Shown: positions 36,953 to 45,400 of the stretch, piece by piece
How positions within the stretch are numbered: position 1 is the stretch's first letter
Layout of the letters: every line of letters begins with the position of its first letter
Notes under the pieces: generated by a model
What the model was told of the DNA's origin: nothing
Seen by the model: the letters and a program-made list of their open reading frames with translations, nothing else
The model's database searches: none
Assembly: GCA_902595535.1 (NCBI GenBank)
Contig: CACJQI010000005.1
Location: 1-64,000, forward strand
Origin: an uncultured Pelagibacteraceae bacterium
Lineage (GTDB): Bacteria; Pseudomonadota; Alphaproteobacteria; Pelagibacterales; Pelagibacteraceae
Length of the DNA: 64,000 bases
Direction: 5' to 3'
Translations under genes and position numbers: made by a program

Positions 36953-37855
36953 ATGGATTTATATATTAAACTTTTTGAAGTTTTATTTCCTGTTTTTTTT
37001 GTTGTTGGGATTGGTTACTATCTTGGAAAAAAAAATCCAAAAATAGATACAACATTCATAACAAATTTTGCTGCTAATGTAGGTACTCCTGCAATGATTA
37101 TTTATGCATTAACAGCTACCGGAACATCATTTGAAATTTTCAAAAATTATTTTTGGTATTACTTGATTGCAATTATAATTTTTTCTTTAATTGGCGTAAT
37201 CTTTTTATTTTTACTTAATACTAAAGATATTATTCGTGAATTGCCTCCATTTATAATGCCAAATACTGGTAATATGGGTTTACCTATATGCTTATTTGCT
37301 TATGGATCACAAGGTTTAGGTGTTGCAGCTGCAATCTCAGCTTTGATAATATTAAGTCATTTCACATTAGGTATATTTCTTGCAGCTAGAAAATTTAACT
37401 TTGATGTAATCGTTAAAAGTCCTCCTTTCTACGCAATCATTATTTCAGTGCCTTTACTTTATTTTGAAATCAAAACTCCAGTTTTTATTGAAAACACAAC
37501 TTTTTTATTAATGTATGCAACTATATTTTTAATTTTAATGTCATTGGGAATTGCACTTACTCGATTTAAAGTTTTCTCTTTTAAAAAAGCTTTATTCTCA
37601 TCAATTGGTAGAGTTATTCTTGGTCCTATAGTCGGCTTTTTATTAATAAAATATTTTGATTTAACAGGATTTGCAGCGGGTGTTTTACTTATTCAATGCT
37701 CAATGCCATCAGCAGTGTTAAATTATCTTATAGCATCGGTTTACTCACCAAAAAAAATTGTTGATAGTGTTGCTAGCACAATTGTAGTTTCAACACTAAT
37801 GTCATTTATTACAATACCTATTGTAGTATTCTTTGCTTTAAAGTACTTCAATTAA
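36953..37855 (+). CDS. AEC-family transporter
   Basis: 300-residue inner-membrane protein with about 10 helices of the auxin efflux carrier/malonate transporter family. Pattern: GIGYYLGKKNP near the N-terminus, FVANVGTPAMI-like FAANVGTPAMIIYAL, PNTGNMGLPICLFAYG in the middle and LLIQCSMPSAVLNYLIA near the C-terminus, the expected broken-helix regions. The substrate is unknown. Two bases after hom. Confidence 0.88.
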   Translation: MDLYIKLFEVLFPVFFVVGIGYYLGKKNPKIDTTFITNFAANVGTPAMIIYALTATGTSFEIFKNYFWYYLIAIIIFSLIGVIFLFLLNTKDIIRELPPFIMPNTGNMGLPICLFAYGSQGLGVAAAISALIILSHFTLGIFLAARKFNFDVIVKSPPFYAIIISVPLLYFEIKTPVFIENTTFLLMYATIFLILMSLGIALTRFKVFSFKKALFSSIGRVILGPIVGFLLIKYFDLTGFAAGVLLIQCSMPSAVLNYLIASVYSPKKIVDSVASTIVVSTLMSFITIPIVVFFALKYFN

Positions 37856-37872
37856 ACTGTATTTATTGGCTT

Positions 37873-38724
37873 ATGAAAGCCATTATTTTTAGTTTACTTG
37901 GATGGATGTTTTTACCTGTCATGGATGGTTTTGCTAAATTTTTGAGTGATGATCTTCCAATATTACAAATAACTTGGGCAAGATATTTTTTTACGGTTGT
38001 CTTTACACTTCCAATAATGATATTTTTTTTTAAAAAACAATTGGTATGGTCTGATAAACCTAAATTACAAATATTAAGGGGTCTGATATTGCTATCAGCC
38101 AATATTTGTTTTTTTTATTCAATATCTATAATTTCTTTAGCAAAAGCATTAACTTTGGCTTTTGTGGCACCTTTAATTGTAACTGCATTTTCACCTGTTT
38201 TGCTTGGAGAGAAAGTTGGTTTTAGAAGATGGACAGCTGTTGTTGTTGGTTTTATCGGTTCTTTAGTGGTGATTAGACCGGGTTTTGTTGAGTTAAATTT
38301 TGCTAGTTTGGCAGCTTTAGGAACAGGCATTCTTTACGGGTTTTATTTAATAATAACTAGAAAATTAAGCACTTCAGATAATCCACTTCTTACGCTTTTA
38401 ATGACTGGAATGGTAGGGGCCATACTTGTTTCTGCAATTATTCCTTTTTATTGGGTAAAACCATCACTTAATCAATGGTCTTTAATGGCTGGTATAGGCA
38501 TTTTCGCCTGCATAGGACATTTATTTTTGATATTATCCCTCAAATATGCTGATGCCTCTAAATTAGCTCCTTTGGGCTATACTGAGATAATCCCAAATGT
38601 ACTAATAGGGTATTATTTCTTTAGTGAAATACCAGATAACTGGACTTATTTAGGGTTAATAATTATAATATTGAGCGGCTTATATATTTCTAGAAGAGAA
38701 TATTTACTAACTCGTTCTAGTTAA
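37873..38724 (+). CDS. EamA/DMT-family transporter
   Basis: 283 residues, ten hydrophobic helices in two EamA repeats. First repeat: MDGFAKFLSDDLPILQITWARYFF ... SLAKALTLAFVAPLIVTAFSPVLLGEKVG. Second: ALGTGILYGFYLIITRKLS ... KYADASKLAPLGYTEIIPNVLIGYYFF. Exporter of small metabolites by family; the substrate is unknown. Last gene before the long gene-free gap. Confidence 0.88.
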   Translation: MKAIIFSLLGWMFLPVMDGFAKFLSDDLPILQITWARYFFTVVFTLPIMIFFFKKQLVWSDKPKLQILRGLILLSANICFFYSISIISLAKALTLAFVAPLIVTAFSPVLLGEKVGFRRWTAVVVGFIGSLVVIRPGFVELNFASLAALGTGILYGFYLIITRKLSTSDNPLLTLLMTGMVGAILVSAIIPFYWVKPSLNQWSLMAGIGIFACIGHLFLILSLKYADASKLAPLGYTEIIPNVLIGYYFFSEIPDNWTYLGLIIIILSGLYISRREYLLTRSS

Positions 38725-39259
38725 TAGTAAACAAATAGTTACTAATATATAATGTATTACATTAATAAATAATTATAAAATATTGTAATTATTATATTAT
38801 TACATTTTAAATATATCGATAAATAAATATAATCTATTCAATTTATATAAGAAAATAAACAGTTAAAAACTATAAATTATAATAGTTTAAAGACAAAGTT
38901 GGAAAATTTTTATAGAAAATTAACATAAGTAATTAAAAGTGTTTAATATCAATGGTTTTTTAAGCTTATTATTCATAAAATACAAAATTTATACTTGCTT
39001 AAGTGAGTAGGAGAACAAAAATTTATAAAAATTGATTGAAATTGGACACTAAAATTAGCCTTTGTATCATTGAAAAGTAGAGCAATGCAGTTATTGAATA
39101 TATGTTTTAAACGGTCATAGAGGTGCTTTATTTTAGTTTATCTCGGTATATAGTATGAACTGAAGGGTGCAAAACACTATTTATACTTAAATGCGCCTAA
39201 ATACCCAAAAATTGTTGATTTTACTGGTGTTTTTACCTTAAAATAAGCATAAAAAGATA
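38725..39259. other. 535-base gene-free gap at the edge of the accessory region
   Basis: By far the longest non-coding stretch in the window; most other gaps are under 100 bases. The first ~270 bases are extremely AT-rich with no sizeable frame. The second half is less AT-biased and contains scattered short frames with stops but no gene I can support. No tRNA, hairpin plus T-run, or direct repeat stands out. An imperfect palindrome (ACTTGCTTAAGTGAGT, 38993-39008) is the only symmetrical element noted. It may be gene debris from recombination, or a non-coding RNA. Confidence 0.6.
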
Positions 39260-39529
39260 CTAAATATCAACCTTTTCGGATCTCAATAAACGTAGCTTTC
39301 TCTTAATTCCGCCTCTTCCTGAGTAGCCACCAAGAGCTCCATCAGATCTAATTACTCTATGACATGGTATTTTGGGGGCGTATGGGTTTTTTCCACAAGC
39401 ATTAGCTACAGCACGGGCTGCTTTTGGGCTTTTTATTCCAATAGCTACATCTTTATAGGTTTTTACGTATCCTTTCGGTATAGTTTTAAGATATTTCCAG
39501 ACTTTTAATTGAAATTTAGTCCCTTTCAT
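39260..39529 (-). CDS. ogt: Methylated-DNA-[protein]-cysteine methyltransferase, short form
   Basis: 89 residues, only the C-terminal DNA-binding/catalytic domain of O6-alkylguanine methyltransferases; the usual N-terminal domain is absent. The helix-turn-helix region is KGTKFQLKVWKYLKTIPKGYVKTYKDVA, followed by AARAVANACGKNP and the active site IPCHRVIRSDGALGGYSGG-like segment. Cys is retained (PCHR), so it is not an alkyltransferase-like protein with Trp. I choose ATG 39529, whose A is also the last base of the preceding microprotein's TGA stop; a longer frame to 39556 is possible. Confidence 0.88.
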   Translation of the reverse strand: MKGTKFQLKVWKYLKTIPKGYVKTYKDVAIGIKSPKAARAVANACGKNPYAPKIPCHRVIRSDGALGGYSGRGGIKRKLRLLRSEKVDI

Positions 39530-39699
39530 CAATAAAATTTTAAAATAATAAAGCAAATTATAAAAAAAACAGCTAAAATTGATAAGTATATTGTTTCTAA
39601 CGTTTTTCCTGTTTTTTTATATTGAATAAAACTCAAAATTATAAAACCAATAGAAGTTATTAGGAAATATATTGGTTCAATTACTCCGTCTATGCCCAT
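39529..39699 (-). CDS. 56-residue two-helix membrane microprotein (paralogue B)
   Basis: A 56-residue frame from ATG 39699 to the TGA that overlaps the ogt start by one base, implying translational coupling. It has two hydrophobic helices (about IEPIYFLITSIGFIILSFI and ETIYLSILAVFFIICFIIL) joined by a short basic QYKKTGKTL linker. It is clearly homologous to the 67-residue product encoded at 39777-39980: PIYFL, SI-F--LS, Y-K-GK--ETIYLSI and FF-ICF--L align. Conservation between the two copies strongly supports that it is a real gene. Function unknown. Confidence 0.75.
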   Translation of the reverse strand: MGIDGVIEPIYFLITSIGFIILSFIQYKKTGKTLETIYLSILAVFFIICFIILKFY

Positions 39700-39758
39700 A
39701 CTTAAATCTTATTTCATCATTATTACGTTCGCAATATCATTAATTAGGCGAGTATTAT

Positions 39759-39775
39759 TAACTATTTAATAGTTA
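39759..39775 (-). terminator. Inverted repeat after the 67-residue microprotein gene
   Basis: TAACTAT / ATAGTTA form a perfect 7-bp stem with a 3-base loop immediately beyond the stop of the 67-residue gene. The stem is AT-only and no T-run follows, so it could be a weak transcript end or an operator for the downstream microprotein gene. Confidence 0.3.
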
Positions 39776-39776
39776 T

Positions 39777-39980
39777 TCATCGATGGATCAAATAAAATTC
39801 AATCCAACCTAAGTTAATTAAAACTAAAAAACAAATCAAAAAAAATATTGATATTATTGATAGATAAATTGTTTCTTTCGATTTGCCTGATTTCCCATAT
39901 TTATAAGCAGCCGATAACATAAATATTATTGATATAAGTAAAAAATATATAGGGTTAATAATTGATTGCCATTCTGCCAT
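39777..39980 (-). CDS. 67-residue two-helix membrane microprotein (paralogue A)
   Basis: Two predicted transmembrane helices (about 9-27 and 39-58) flank a basic loop YKYGKSGKSKE. It is a tandem paralogue of the 56-residue frame downstream at 39529-39699, sharing NPIYFL/EPIYFL, YGKSGKSKETIYLSI/YKKTGKTLETIYLSI and FFLICF/FFIICF. Paralogue A has a longer C-terminus (LGWIEFYLIHR). It diverges from the recombinase gene across 80 bases. I do not recognise the family. Toxin-like peptides, membrane regulators or phage-type small proteins are all possible; there is no direct evidence for any. Confidence 0.75.
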   Translation of the reverse strand: MAEWQSIINPIYFLLISIIFMLSAAYKYGKSGKSKETIYLSIISIFFLICFLVLINLGWIEFYLIHR

Positions 39981-40022
39981 ATTTTTAATTTTATACTATT
40001 GACACAAAATATAAATTAATAT

Positions 40023-40051
40023 ATTGCTAACGATAATTAATTGTTATCAAT
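40023..40051. promoter_or_regulatory. 29-bp imperfect palindrome upstream of the recombinase
   Basis: From ATTGCTAACGATAA through the centre TTAATTG to TTATCAAT, 11 of 14 symmetric pairs match. It ends 10 bases before the recombinase ATG in the divergent spacer to the microproteins, and a perfect -35 TTGACA (39999-40004, plus) lies 18 bases upstream of it. It could be an autoregulatory operator or a recombination core/arm site. Confidence 0.4.
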
Positions 40052-40060
40052 AGTAATTAT

Positions 40061-41014
40061 ATGAATGAACTTACTACAGACTTAAAATTGTTGCATGAAG
40101 CAACTTTAAATAACCTAAAAAGCTCTAAAGCAAATAACACACTGAGAGCTTACAAATCAGATTTTAAAGATTTTGGAACTTTTTGTGCTAAGCATGGTTT
40201 AAATTCTCTACCATCAGAGCCTAAAATTGTTTCTTTATACCTAACACACCTTTCCAAAAATTCAAAAATTAGCACTTTAAAAAGACGATTGGTGTCAATT
40301 AGCATGGTTCATAAGTTAAAAGGGCATTATTTAGATACAAAACATCCTATCATTGTTGAGAATTTAATGGGAATAAAAAGGGTTAAAGGAAGCATTCAAA
40401 AAGGAAAAAAACCATTATTAATCAACCATTTAAAATCAATTATTAATGTAATAGATGAAACAAAAATAGAGTATATCAAGAAGTTAAGAGATAAGACAAT
40501 TATCTTAATAGGTTTTGGAGGTGGTTTTAGACGAACCGAACTGATTTCAATTGACTATGATGATTTAGAATTTGTAACTGAAGGTCTTAAAATTACTATC
40601 AAAAGATCAAAGACCGATCAATTCGGTGAAGGGATGATTAAAGGACTACCCTACTTCACTAATGAAAAATATTGTCCAGTAGTCAATTTAAAAAAATGGT
40701 TAGAAATATCAAAAATTAGCTCAGGGCCAATTTTTAGAAGGTTTAGCAAAGGTTCATATTTAACAGATAAAAGATTAACAGACCAATCTGTAGTATTATT
40801 AATGAAAGAATATCTAAATTTAGCAGGCATAGAAAATAAAAATTTTGCTGGTCATAGCTTGCGATCAGGTTTTGCAACAGTTGCAGCAGAGTCAGGAGCT
40901 GATGAAAGAAGCATAATGGCTATGACAGGTCATAAAACAACACAAATGGTTAGAAGATATATAAGAGAAGCAAATATCTTTAAAAATAATGCATTAAATA
41001 AAATTAAGATTTAA
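40061..41014 (+). CDS. Tyrosine recombinase/integrase
   Basis: 317 residues. N-terminal SAM-like core-binding domain (about 10-110; SKANNTLRAYKSDFKDFGTFC), then the catalytic domain with the full set of residues: Arg157 in GFRRTEL, Lys184 in KRSKTDQ, His265 and Arg268 in GHSLRSGF, His291 in GHKTTQMV, and nucleophile Tyr300 in RRYIREAN. All present, so it is presumably active. It resembles mobile-element recombinases more than chromosomal XerC/XerD. No excisionase or transposition genes flank it. It points to the minus-strand glycosyltransferases, whose 3' end is 3 bases away. Confidence 0.93.
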   Translation: MNELTTDLKLLHEATLNNLKSSKANNTLRAYKSDFKDFGTFCAKHGLNSLPSEPKIVSLYLTHLSKNSKISTLKRRLVSISMVHKLKGHYLDTKHPIIVENLMGIKRVKGSIQKGKKPLLINHLKSIINVIDETKIEYIKKLRDKTIILIGFGGGFRRTELISIDYDDLEFVTEGLKITIKRSKTDQFGEGMIKGLPYFTNEKYCPVVNLKKWLEISKISSGPIFRRFSKGSYLTDKRLTDQSVVLLMKEYLNLAGIENKNFAGHSLRSGFATVAAESGADERSIMAMTGHKTTQMVRRYIREANIFKNNALNKIKI

Positions 41015-41017
41015 AAA

Positions 41018-41920
41018 TTATATATTCCAAACTTTATAAACTACTTTATATAACAGCGTAACGTATAAAATAATTGAAATTAGTCTCAAAAAATTTTTGT
41101 ATGACTTCTTTGGCTTGAAGATTATTAAATTAATAATAAAACGCTGAAAATAATCTATAAAATTTTTAATTACATGAAAAATTAAAAATCTAAAATCATT
41201 ATTTTTTTTAAAATAGATATAAGAAGAGACTTTATGGATAATTGATAATTTGGTGTCTGTTAAAAAATTTTTTTTTGAGGAAGAATTTTCTAAATGAATA
41301 AATTTTGATGAAGGAACCTCCATAATGTATTTTCCTTTCTTTAAAGTACGATCGCATAAATCATTATCTTCAAAATACATAAAAAAATTTTTATCAAATC
41401 CACCTAATGAATTAAAAAAATCTTTACGCATAAAATAGCAACAACCCATTAAAAATTTACAGCAAGTGTTATAAGATGGAATATTATTCGATAAATTTGA
41501 AACTTTAACACCATTTAATTGATCTAAATATGAAATTGTTCCATTTGTTCGTTTGTTCATATTTTCGTCATATAGTGATGGACCTAATATTCCTATATTT
41601 TGTGGGTCATTTAAAAAGTTTTTAAAAAGTTCACAAATAGCATCTTCATTTATTAATATATCAGGATTAATAATTAAGATAAAAGGTGTAGTTGCTTTAG
41701 ACACACCTAGATTGTTAGCAACACCATAACCTAAATTTTTAGAAGATTTAATTAAATCAATATTTTTATAATTCAAAATAATTTTTTCTAATTCATCAGA
41801 GTTAGAATTGTCAATTATTACTACTGGAAATTTTTTTAATACTTCTAGATTTTTCAAAATGAGGCTCTCGCTTCTGTATGTAACAAGAATCAATGTAATA
41901 TCTTTATAAATATTTGTCAT
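41018..41920 (-). CDS. Family 2 glycosyltransferase (rhamnosyltransferase-like)
   Basis: 300 residues, GT-A fold. N-terminal ILVTYRSESLILKNLEVLK, KNLGYGVANNLGVSKAT (nucleotide-sugar region), the DXD-like INPDILIN (Asp87), then GGFDKNFFMYFEDNDLCDR, the WbbL-type acceptor/catalytic segment. A hydrophobic basic C-terminus suggests membrane association. Likely adds a sugar to a surface polysaccharide or LPS. Last of three glycosyltransferase genes in a row. Confidence 0.9.
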   Translation of the reverse strand: MTNIYKDITLILVTYRSESLILKNLEVLKKFPVVIIDNSNSDELEKIILNYKNIDLIKSSKNLGYGVANNLGVSKATTPFILIINPDILINEDAICELFKNFLNDPQNIGILGPSLYDENMNKRTNGTISYLDQLNGVKVSNLSNNIPSYNTCCKFLMGCCYFMRKDFFNSLGGFDKNFFMYFEDNDLCDRTLKKGKYIMEVPSSKFIHLENSSSKKNFLTDTKLSIIHKVSSYIYFKKNNDFRFLIFHVIKNFIDYFQRFIINLIIFKPKKSYKNFLRLISIILYVTLLYKVVYKVWNI

Positions 41921-41928
41921 AATTTGAA

Positions 41929-42903
41929 TTATAATTGTTTTAAAAGATTAGAAGCTACATTCTGCCATTTTTTAGAACCTCTTAATTTTAATAAATTATT
42001 ACGAAGTTTTTTCCATAAGTCATAGTTATTAAAAATATTTAGAGTAAAATCTGCAAATTCATCATTATTTTTTGCAATAAATCCAGTAACACCATGTTCA
42101 ACACGCTCAGATAGAGATCCAATACCCAAAGTAATAATTGGTATACATAATTCTCTGGCTTCTTCAGCAGCTATACAAAAAAGTTCACCTTTATGACCAG
42201 GTACTAATAAAACTTTAGATTTAAGCATATCTTTGACCATTAAAGTCTTATCCTCAAAATCTCTAGAATATATATTAAATTTATTATCAATTAACTCACT
42301 AGGTGTAGCAAAAAGTTTAATAGATTTATTTTTTGGAAATATTTTTTTTTTCCATATATCAATCAAAATATCTAAATTTCTATCTCTTCTTGAAGTAAAT
42401 ATAGCTCTATTTTCGATATTAGACTCATTAACTTCTGTTTCTAAAAATAACGGATCAACAGCCCATTGTAGATTAATTTTTCCAAATATTTTCAACAAGA
42501 AATTTCTATTATTATCATGATATTTACCCAAAAGAATTACTTTTGGTTTATATTTTAAAAAACTTAATAATTGACCCTTACGAATAAATTTTTCTATTGA
42601 TTGAATACTGTGTGAAAAAGCAATGTAGTTTTTTGCTGAGATTTTATTAAAAAGTCTAATATCATTATTTGTGAATGCATAATCAAAAACATTTTCTTTA
42701 TTAGTATTATTAATATTAGTCCATTTTACATTATCAAAAATTTGATTTGCTGAATTATTATTGAAAACCTCAACATAATTATTAAGTTTTGCAAGTTCTT
42801 TTGATATATGGATTATTACATTTTCACCACCTCTAATATCTTTAGAATTCAAATCATTCGCTGTGTATGGAATAGGCGAATTATCTAAAAAACAAATTTT
42901 CAT
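41929..42903 (-). CDS. GT4-like glycosyltransferase
   Basis: 324 residues, GT-B type, diverged. N-terminal DIRGGENVIIHISKELAKLNNYVEVFNN is the usual GT4 acceptor-domain start. C-terminal segment VLLVPGHKGELFCIAAEEARELCIPIITLGIGSLSERVEHGVTGFI carries the E-x7-E-like nucleotide-sugar motif (EEARELCIP). Overlaps the preceding gene's stop by one base. Donor and acceptor unknown. Confidence 0.85.
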   Translation of the reverse strand: MKICFLDNSPIPYTANDLNSKDIRGGENVIIHISKELAKLNNYVEVFNNNSANQIFDNVKWTNINNTNKENVFDYAFTNNDIRLFNKISAKNYIAFSHSIQSIEKFIRKGQLLSFLKYKPKVILLGKYHDNNRNFLLKIFGKINLQWAVDPLFLETEVNESNIENRAIFTSRRDRNLDILIDIWKKKIFPKNKSIKLFATPSELIDNKFNIYSRDFEDKTLMVKDMLKSKVLLVPGHKGELFCIAAEEARELCIPIITLGIGSLSERVEHGVTGFIAKNNDEFADFTLNIFNNYDLWKKLRNNLLKLRGSKKWQNVASNLLKQL

Positions 42904-45029
42904 TAAAACAAATTAGTTTTTTTGCCTAACGATACATCAATTATATATTTTGCAATTTTATTTCCATCAAAAAGTTTAAAATATTTTGCTTTACCACTTT
43001 TTGCTATTTTTTTTCTTAATTTATCATTTTTAGCATAAAATTTAATTTTTGAGGCTAAGTCATCAATATCGTTATAAAATATTACCTCTTTATCATTTTC
43101 AAAAAAATCACTTAGTTGTGTTTTTTTATCTATAAATGTAAGTAATCCATTACCTAATATGGAGGCAATTCTATTGCTAGTATAATACTTGGTTGGTGAT
43201 CCTCTACTTAAATTTAACCCCATCTTAGAATTAATTAATGCATTATTAAAATCATTACCCCAGATAGGTTGTATATTATTGAATCCATGAAAATCTAAAT
43301 TCAAATTTGGAATTTTCTTAATAAGTTTTTCTAAAAAATTAATTCTATTGTCTTCAAATCCTTTTTTTAAAACACCTCTGTTTACCCCATGACTCATTGC
43401 ATAGAATATATCATTTGTTGGTTTTAAGTTATAAACACTAAATTTTTCAATATTTCTATCTACTGGAACAAATAAGAAATTAAATTTTTCATTTTTGAAT
43501 TCATTTTTTAAAATTGAAGGATGTGTAGTTATAAAATTATGATCAACTAAAGATACATAAGGTTTAATATTTTCAATATTTTTTTTTGAAAATTCAAGTC
43601 CTGACATAAGAGGATCTTCATTCCATTGAGATATAATTAATCTGTTGTTATGTGACCTTATTTTATCAATAGTTGATAATTTTATATTATTTGTATGTCC
43701 AAATAAAAACAAATCAGGATTATAATTCTTTACTACCTCAATCAAATGTTTTTGAAAAATATTTATATTTGATTCAAAATTTAATAAATTACGACTATTT
43801 TTGATAAAATCTCGATCACTAATTTCTAAAACATCATGATTATTTCTAATAAAACCATTTGTAAATTTTTTTCCTAACGAAATATTAAACAATCTAAAAT
43901 TAGATTTTTGTCCCTGATTGAATAAATTAACTATTTTTAATCTATTTTTTATAAAATTTAATTGAAATTGTGGATAAACACTTTTTCTCATTAAATCAAC
44001 TTTTCTAGTATTTTTATCTATTAGGTGATTAATATTCTTTCTAGATAAATTTTGGATTTTTTTTCTTTTTATATTATTTATTATTAATTCTTTAATATTT
44101 GTATAGAGCTTTTGGTAATCAATTTTATCAATAGAAATTATATGATTTGACGTCTCTAATAAGCCACCCTTTTTAGATGTTATAGTTGCGCATCCTGCTG
44201 CGGTTGCTTCCAATGAGACACGACCAAAAGGTTCTTCCCATCTTGAGGGAACAACAGCAATTTCAGATCTGTCTAATACATCAAAGGTTTTTTTGTGATT
44301 TAAAAAACCAAGTTCCTTATGATTTTTGTGATTTATATATATACTTCTTCTACTTTCATCACCTATAGATAAGGCATGCCATTTTGGAAATTCATTAAGA
44401 ATTTTAATAATTGCATCTTTATATATATCATATCCTTTTGAATGATTAAGTTTTCCAACAAAAACTATCTGATTAGTTTTTATTTTTTTCTTTCGTTTAT
44501 TTACACTATGATAAATTATTTCTGTTTTATGTTTTGAAAAATTATCTAAATCTTCAAAAAATCTTTTTTTTACCCAATTACTTATAAAAACTAATTTATC
44601 AACTTTTTTTAAAATTTCTTTTCTTTCCGAAACTAATTTTGATCCAGACATAGACAAAGGATCATTATGATAATACATAATAAATTTAGTATTAATTTTT
44701 TTAAAAAGTTTAAATAAAACTAATGGTCTATTATGTACTTCAACAATATCAAATTTTTCTTCAATAATTTTTTTAGATAATTTTTCAATATATTCATTTG
44801 ATGTACTTCTGAATTTTAATCCAATATTTTTTAGAGGTATATTTATATAATTTTTAGTTAGAAAATTTTTTGAGTTTGCATTACCATATATATAATTACT
44901 ATTTTTAAATGATGATTTATTAAAAAATTCTGAAACCCAAAGAGATACAGCGGAAGCATGTTCTCGAGTATAGCTTTCTTTATAAGGTAAAATGGTTGCT
45001 ATCTTAAGGTTTTTTTTTTTTAAAATCAT
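42903..45029 (-). CDS. Double-domain glycosyltransferase (GT4 + CgeB-like)
   Basis: 708 residues, about twice the size of a single enzyme. Residues 1-350 form a GT4 enzyme: IVFVGKLNHSKGYDIYKDAI and SEIAVVPSRWEEPFGRVSLEATAAGCATI with the E-x7-E motif. Residues about 365-708 are a second GT-B-like unit related to CgeB/DUF3880 proteins: YNPDLFLFGHTNNI, FFAMSHG-like IFYAMSHGVNRGVL, and NLSRGSPTKYYTSNRIASILGNGLLTFI. Probably two sequential sugar transfers by one chain. The first 26 bases overlap the GIY-YIG gene. Confidence 0.88.
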   Translation of the reverse strand: MILKKKNLKIATILPYKESYTREHASAVSLWVSEFFNKSSFKNSNYIYGNANSKNFLTKNYINIPLKNIGLKFRSTSNEYIEKLSKKIIEEKFDIVEVHNRPLVLFKLFKKINTKFIMYYHNDPLSMSGSKLVSERKEILKKVDKLVFISNWVKKRFFEDLDNFSKHKTEIIYHSVNKRKKKIKTNQIVFVGKLNHSKGYDIYKDAIIKILNEFPKWHALSIGDESRRSIYINHKNHKELGFLNHKKTFDVLDRSEIAVVPSRWEEPFGRVSLEATAAGCATITSKKGGLLETSNHIISIDKIDYQKLYTNIKELIINNIKRKKIQNLSRKNINHLIDKNTRKVDLMRKSVYPQFQLNFIKNRLKIVNLFNQGQKSNFRLFNISLGKKFTNGFIRNNHDVLEISDRDFIKNSRNLLNFESNINIFQKHLIEVVKNYNPDLFLFGHTNNIKLSTIDKIRSHNNRLIISQWNEDPLMSGLEFSKKNIENIKPYVSLVDHNFITTHPSILKNEFKNEKFNFLFVPVDRNIEKFSVYNLKPTNDIFYAMSHGVNRGVLKKGFEDNRINFLEKLIKKIPNLNLDFHGFNNIQPIWGNDFNNALINSKMGLNLSRGSPTKYYTSNRIASILGNGLLTFIDKKTQLSDFFENDKEVIFYNDIDDLASKIKFYAKNDKLRKKIAKSGKAKYFKLFDGNKIAKYIIDVSLGKKTNLF

Positions 45030-45267
45030 TCAATATTCTTAATCTCTCATTTTTATCTTTTTTTAATTTGTATTCAAATGAAAGAGCTTTATTTTTAGAA
45101 TAAAATCTTTTTTTATAAATAACTTCCCATTTATATCCTCTAGTAGACCTAGCACCTAAATTAGAATTATGTTTATTAAGCCTTTTTTCAATATTATTTG
45201 TAAATCCTACGTATGATTTATTTAAAAAACCATCTAAGGTTTTTATTAAATATACATAGTAAACCAT
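45004..45267 (-). CDS. GIY-YIG nuclease domain protein
   Basis: 87 residues, the single-domain YhbQ/UPF0213-like type. VYYVYLIKTLDG plus KSYVGFTNNIEKRLNKHN is the GIY-YIG core with the catalytic Arg in EKRLNKHN; ARSTRGYKWEVIYKKRFYSKNKALSFEYKLKK follows with the conserved Glu. Starts 17 bases after the tRNA-Glu 3' end on the same strand. Biological role of this family is poorly known. Confidence 0.9.
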   Translation of the reverse strand: MVYYVYLIKTLDGFLNKSYVGFTNNIEKRLNKHNSNLGARSTRGYKWEVIYKKRFYSKNKALSFEYKLKKDKNERLRILNDFKKKKP

Positions 45268-45284
45268 AATAAGTTATGTTTATT

Positions 45285-45359
45285 TGGCGGTCCCTGGGGG
45301 AATCGAACCCCCCTTTGCAGGATGAAAACCAGCTGTCCTAACCGATAGACGAAGGGACC
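45285..45359 (-). tRNA. tRNA-Glu (anticodon UUC)
   Basis: 75 bases with encoded CCA on the minus strand. Acceptor GGTCCCT pairs with AGGGACC, discriminator G; D-arm GTCTATCGGTTAGGAC; anticodon loop TTTTCAT with TTC; T-arm GGGGGTTCGATTCCCCC. It lies between recJ and the GIY-YIG gene. tRNA genes often serve as integrase targets, but I see no copy of its 3' end elsewhere in the accessory region. Confidence 0.97.
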
Positions 45360-45400
45360 ATGAGGTGATCTTTTATTTTAAAAGTCTAAATTTATCAAGT

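Noticed and set aside
39046-39240. Possible decayed gene in the gap (a plus-strand frame with two stops and protein-like stretches)
   Set aside because: Two stops in about 65 codons is somewhat fewer than expected by chance in this AT-rich DNA, but I recognise no family and see no start or ribosome-binding site; not enough to call a pseudogene.
45285-45359. tRNA-Glu as the attachment site of the recombinase island
   Set aside because: No second copy of the tRNA 3' end is visible between 38.7 and 45.3 kb, and the recombinase is 4 kb away with other genes between. Left as a possibility only.
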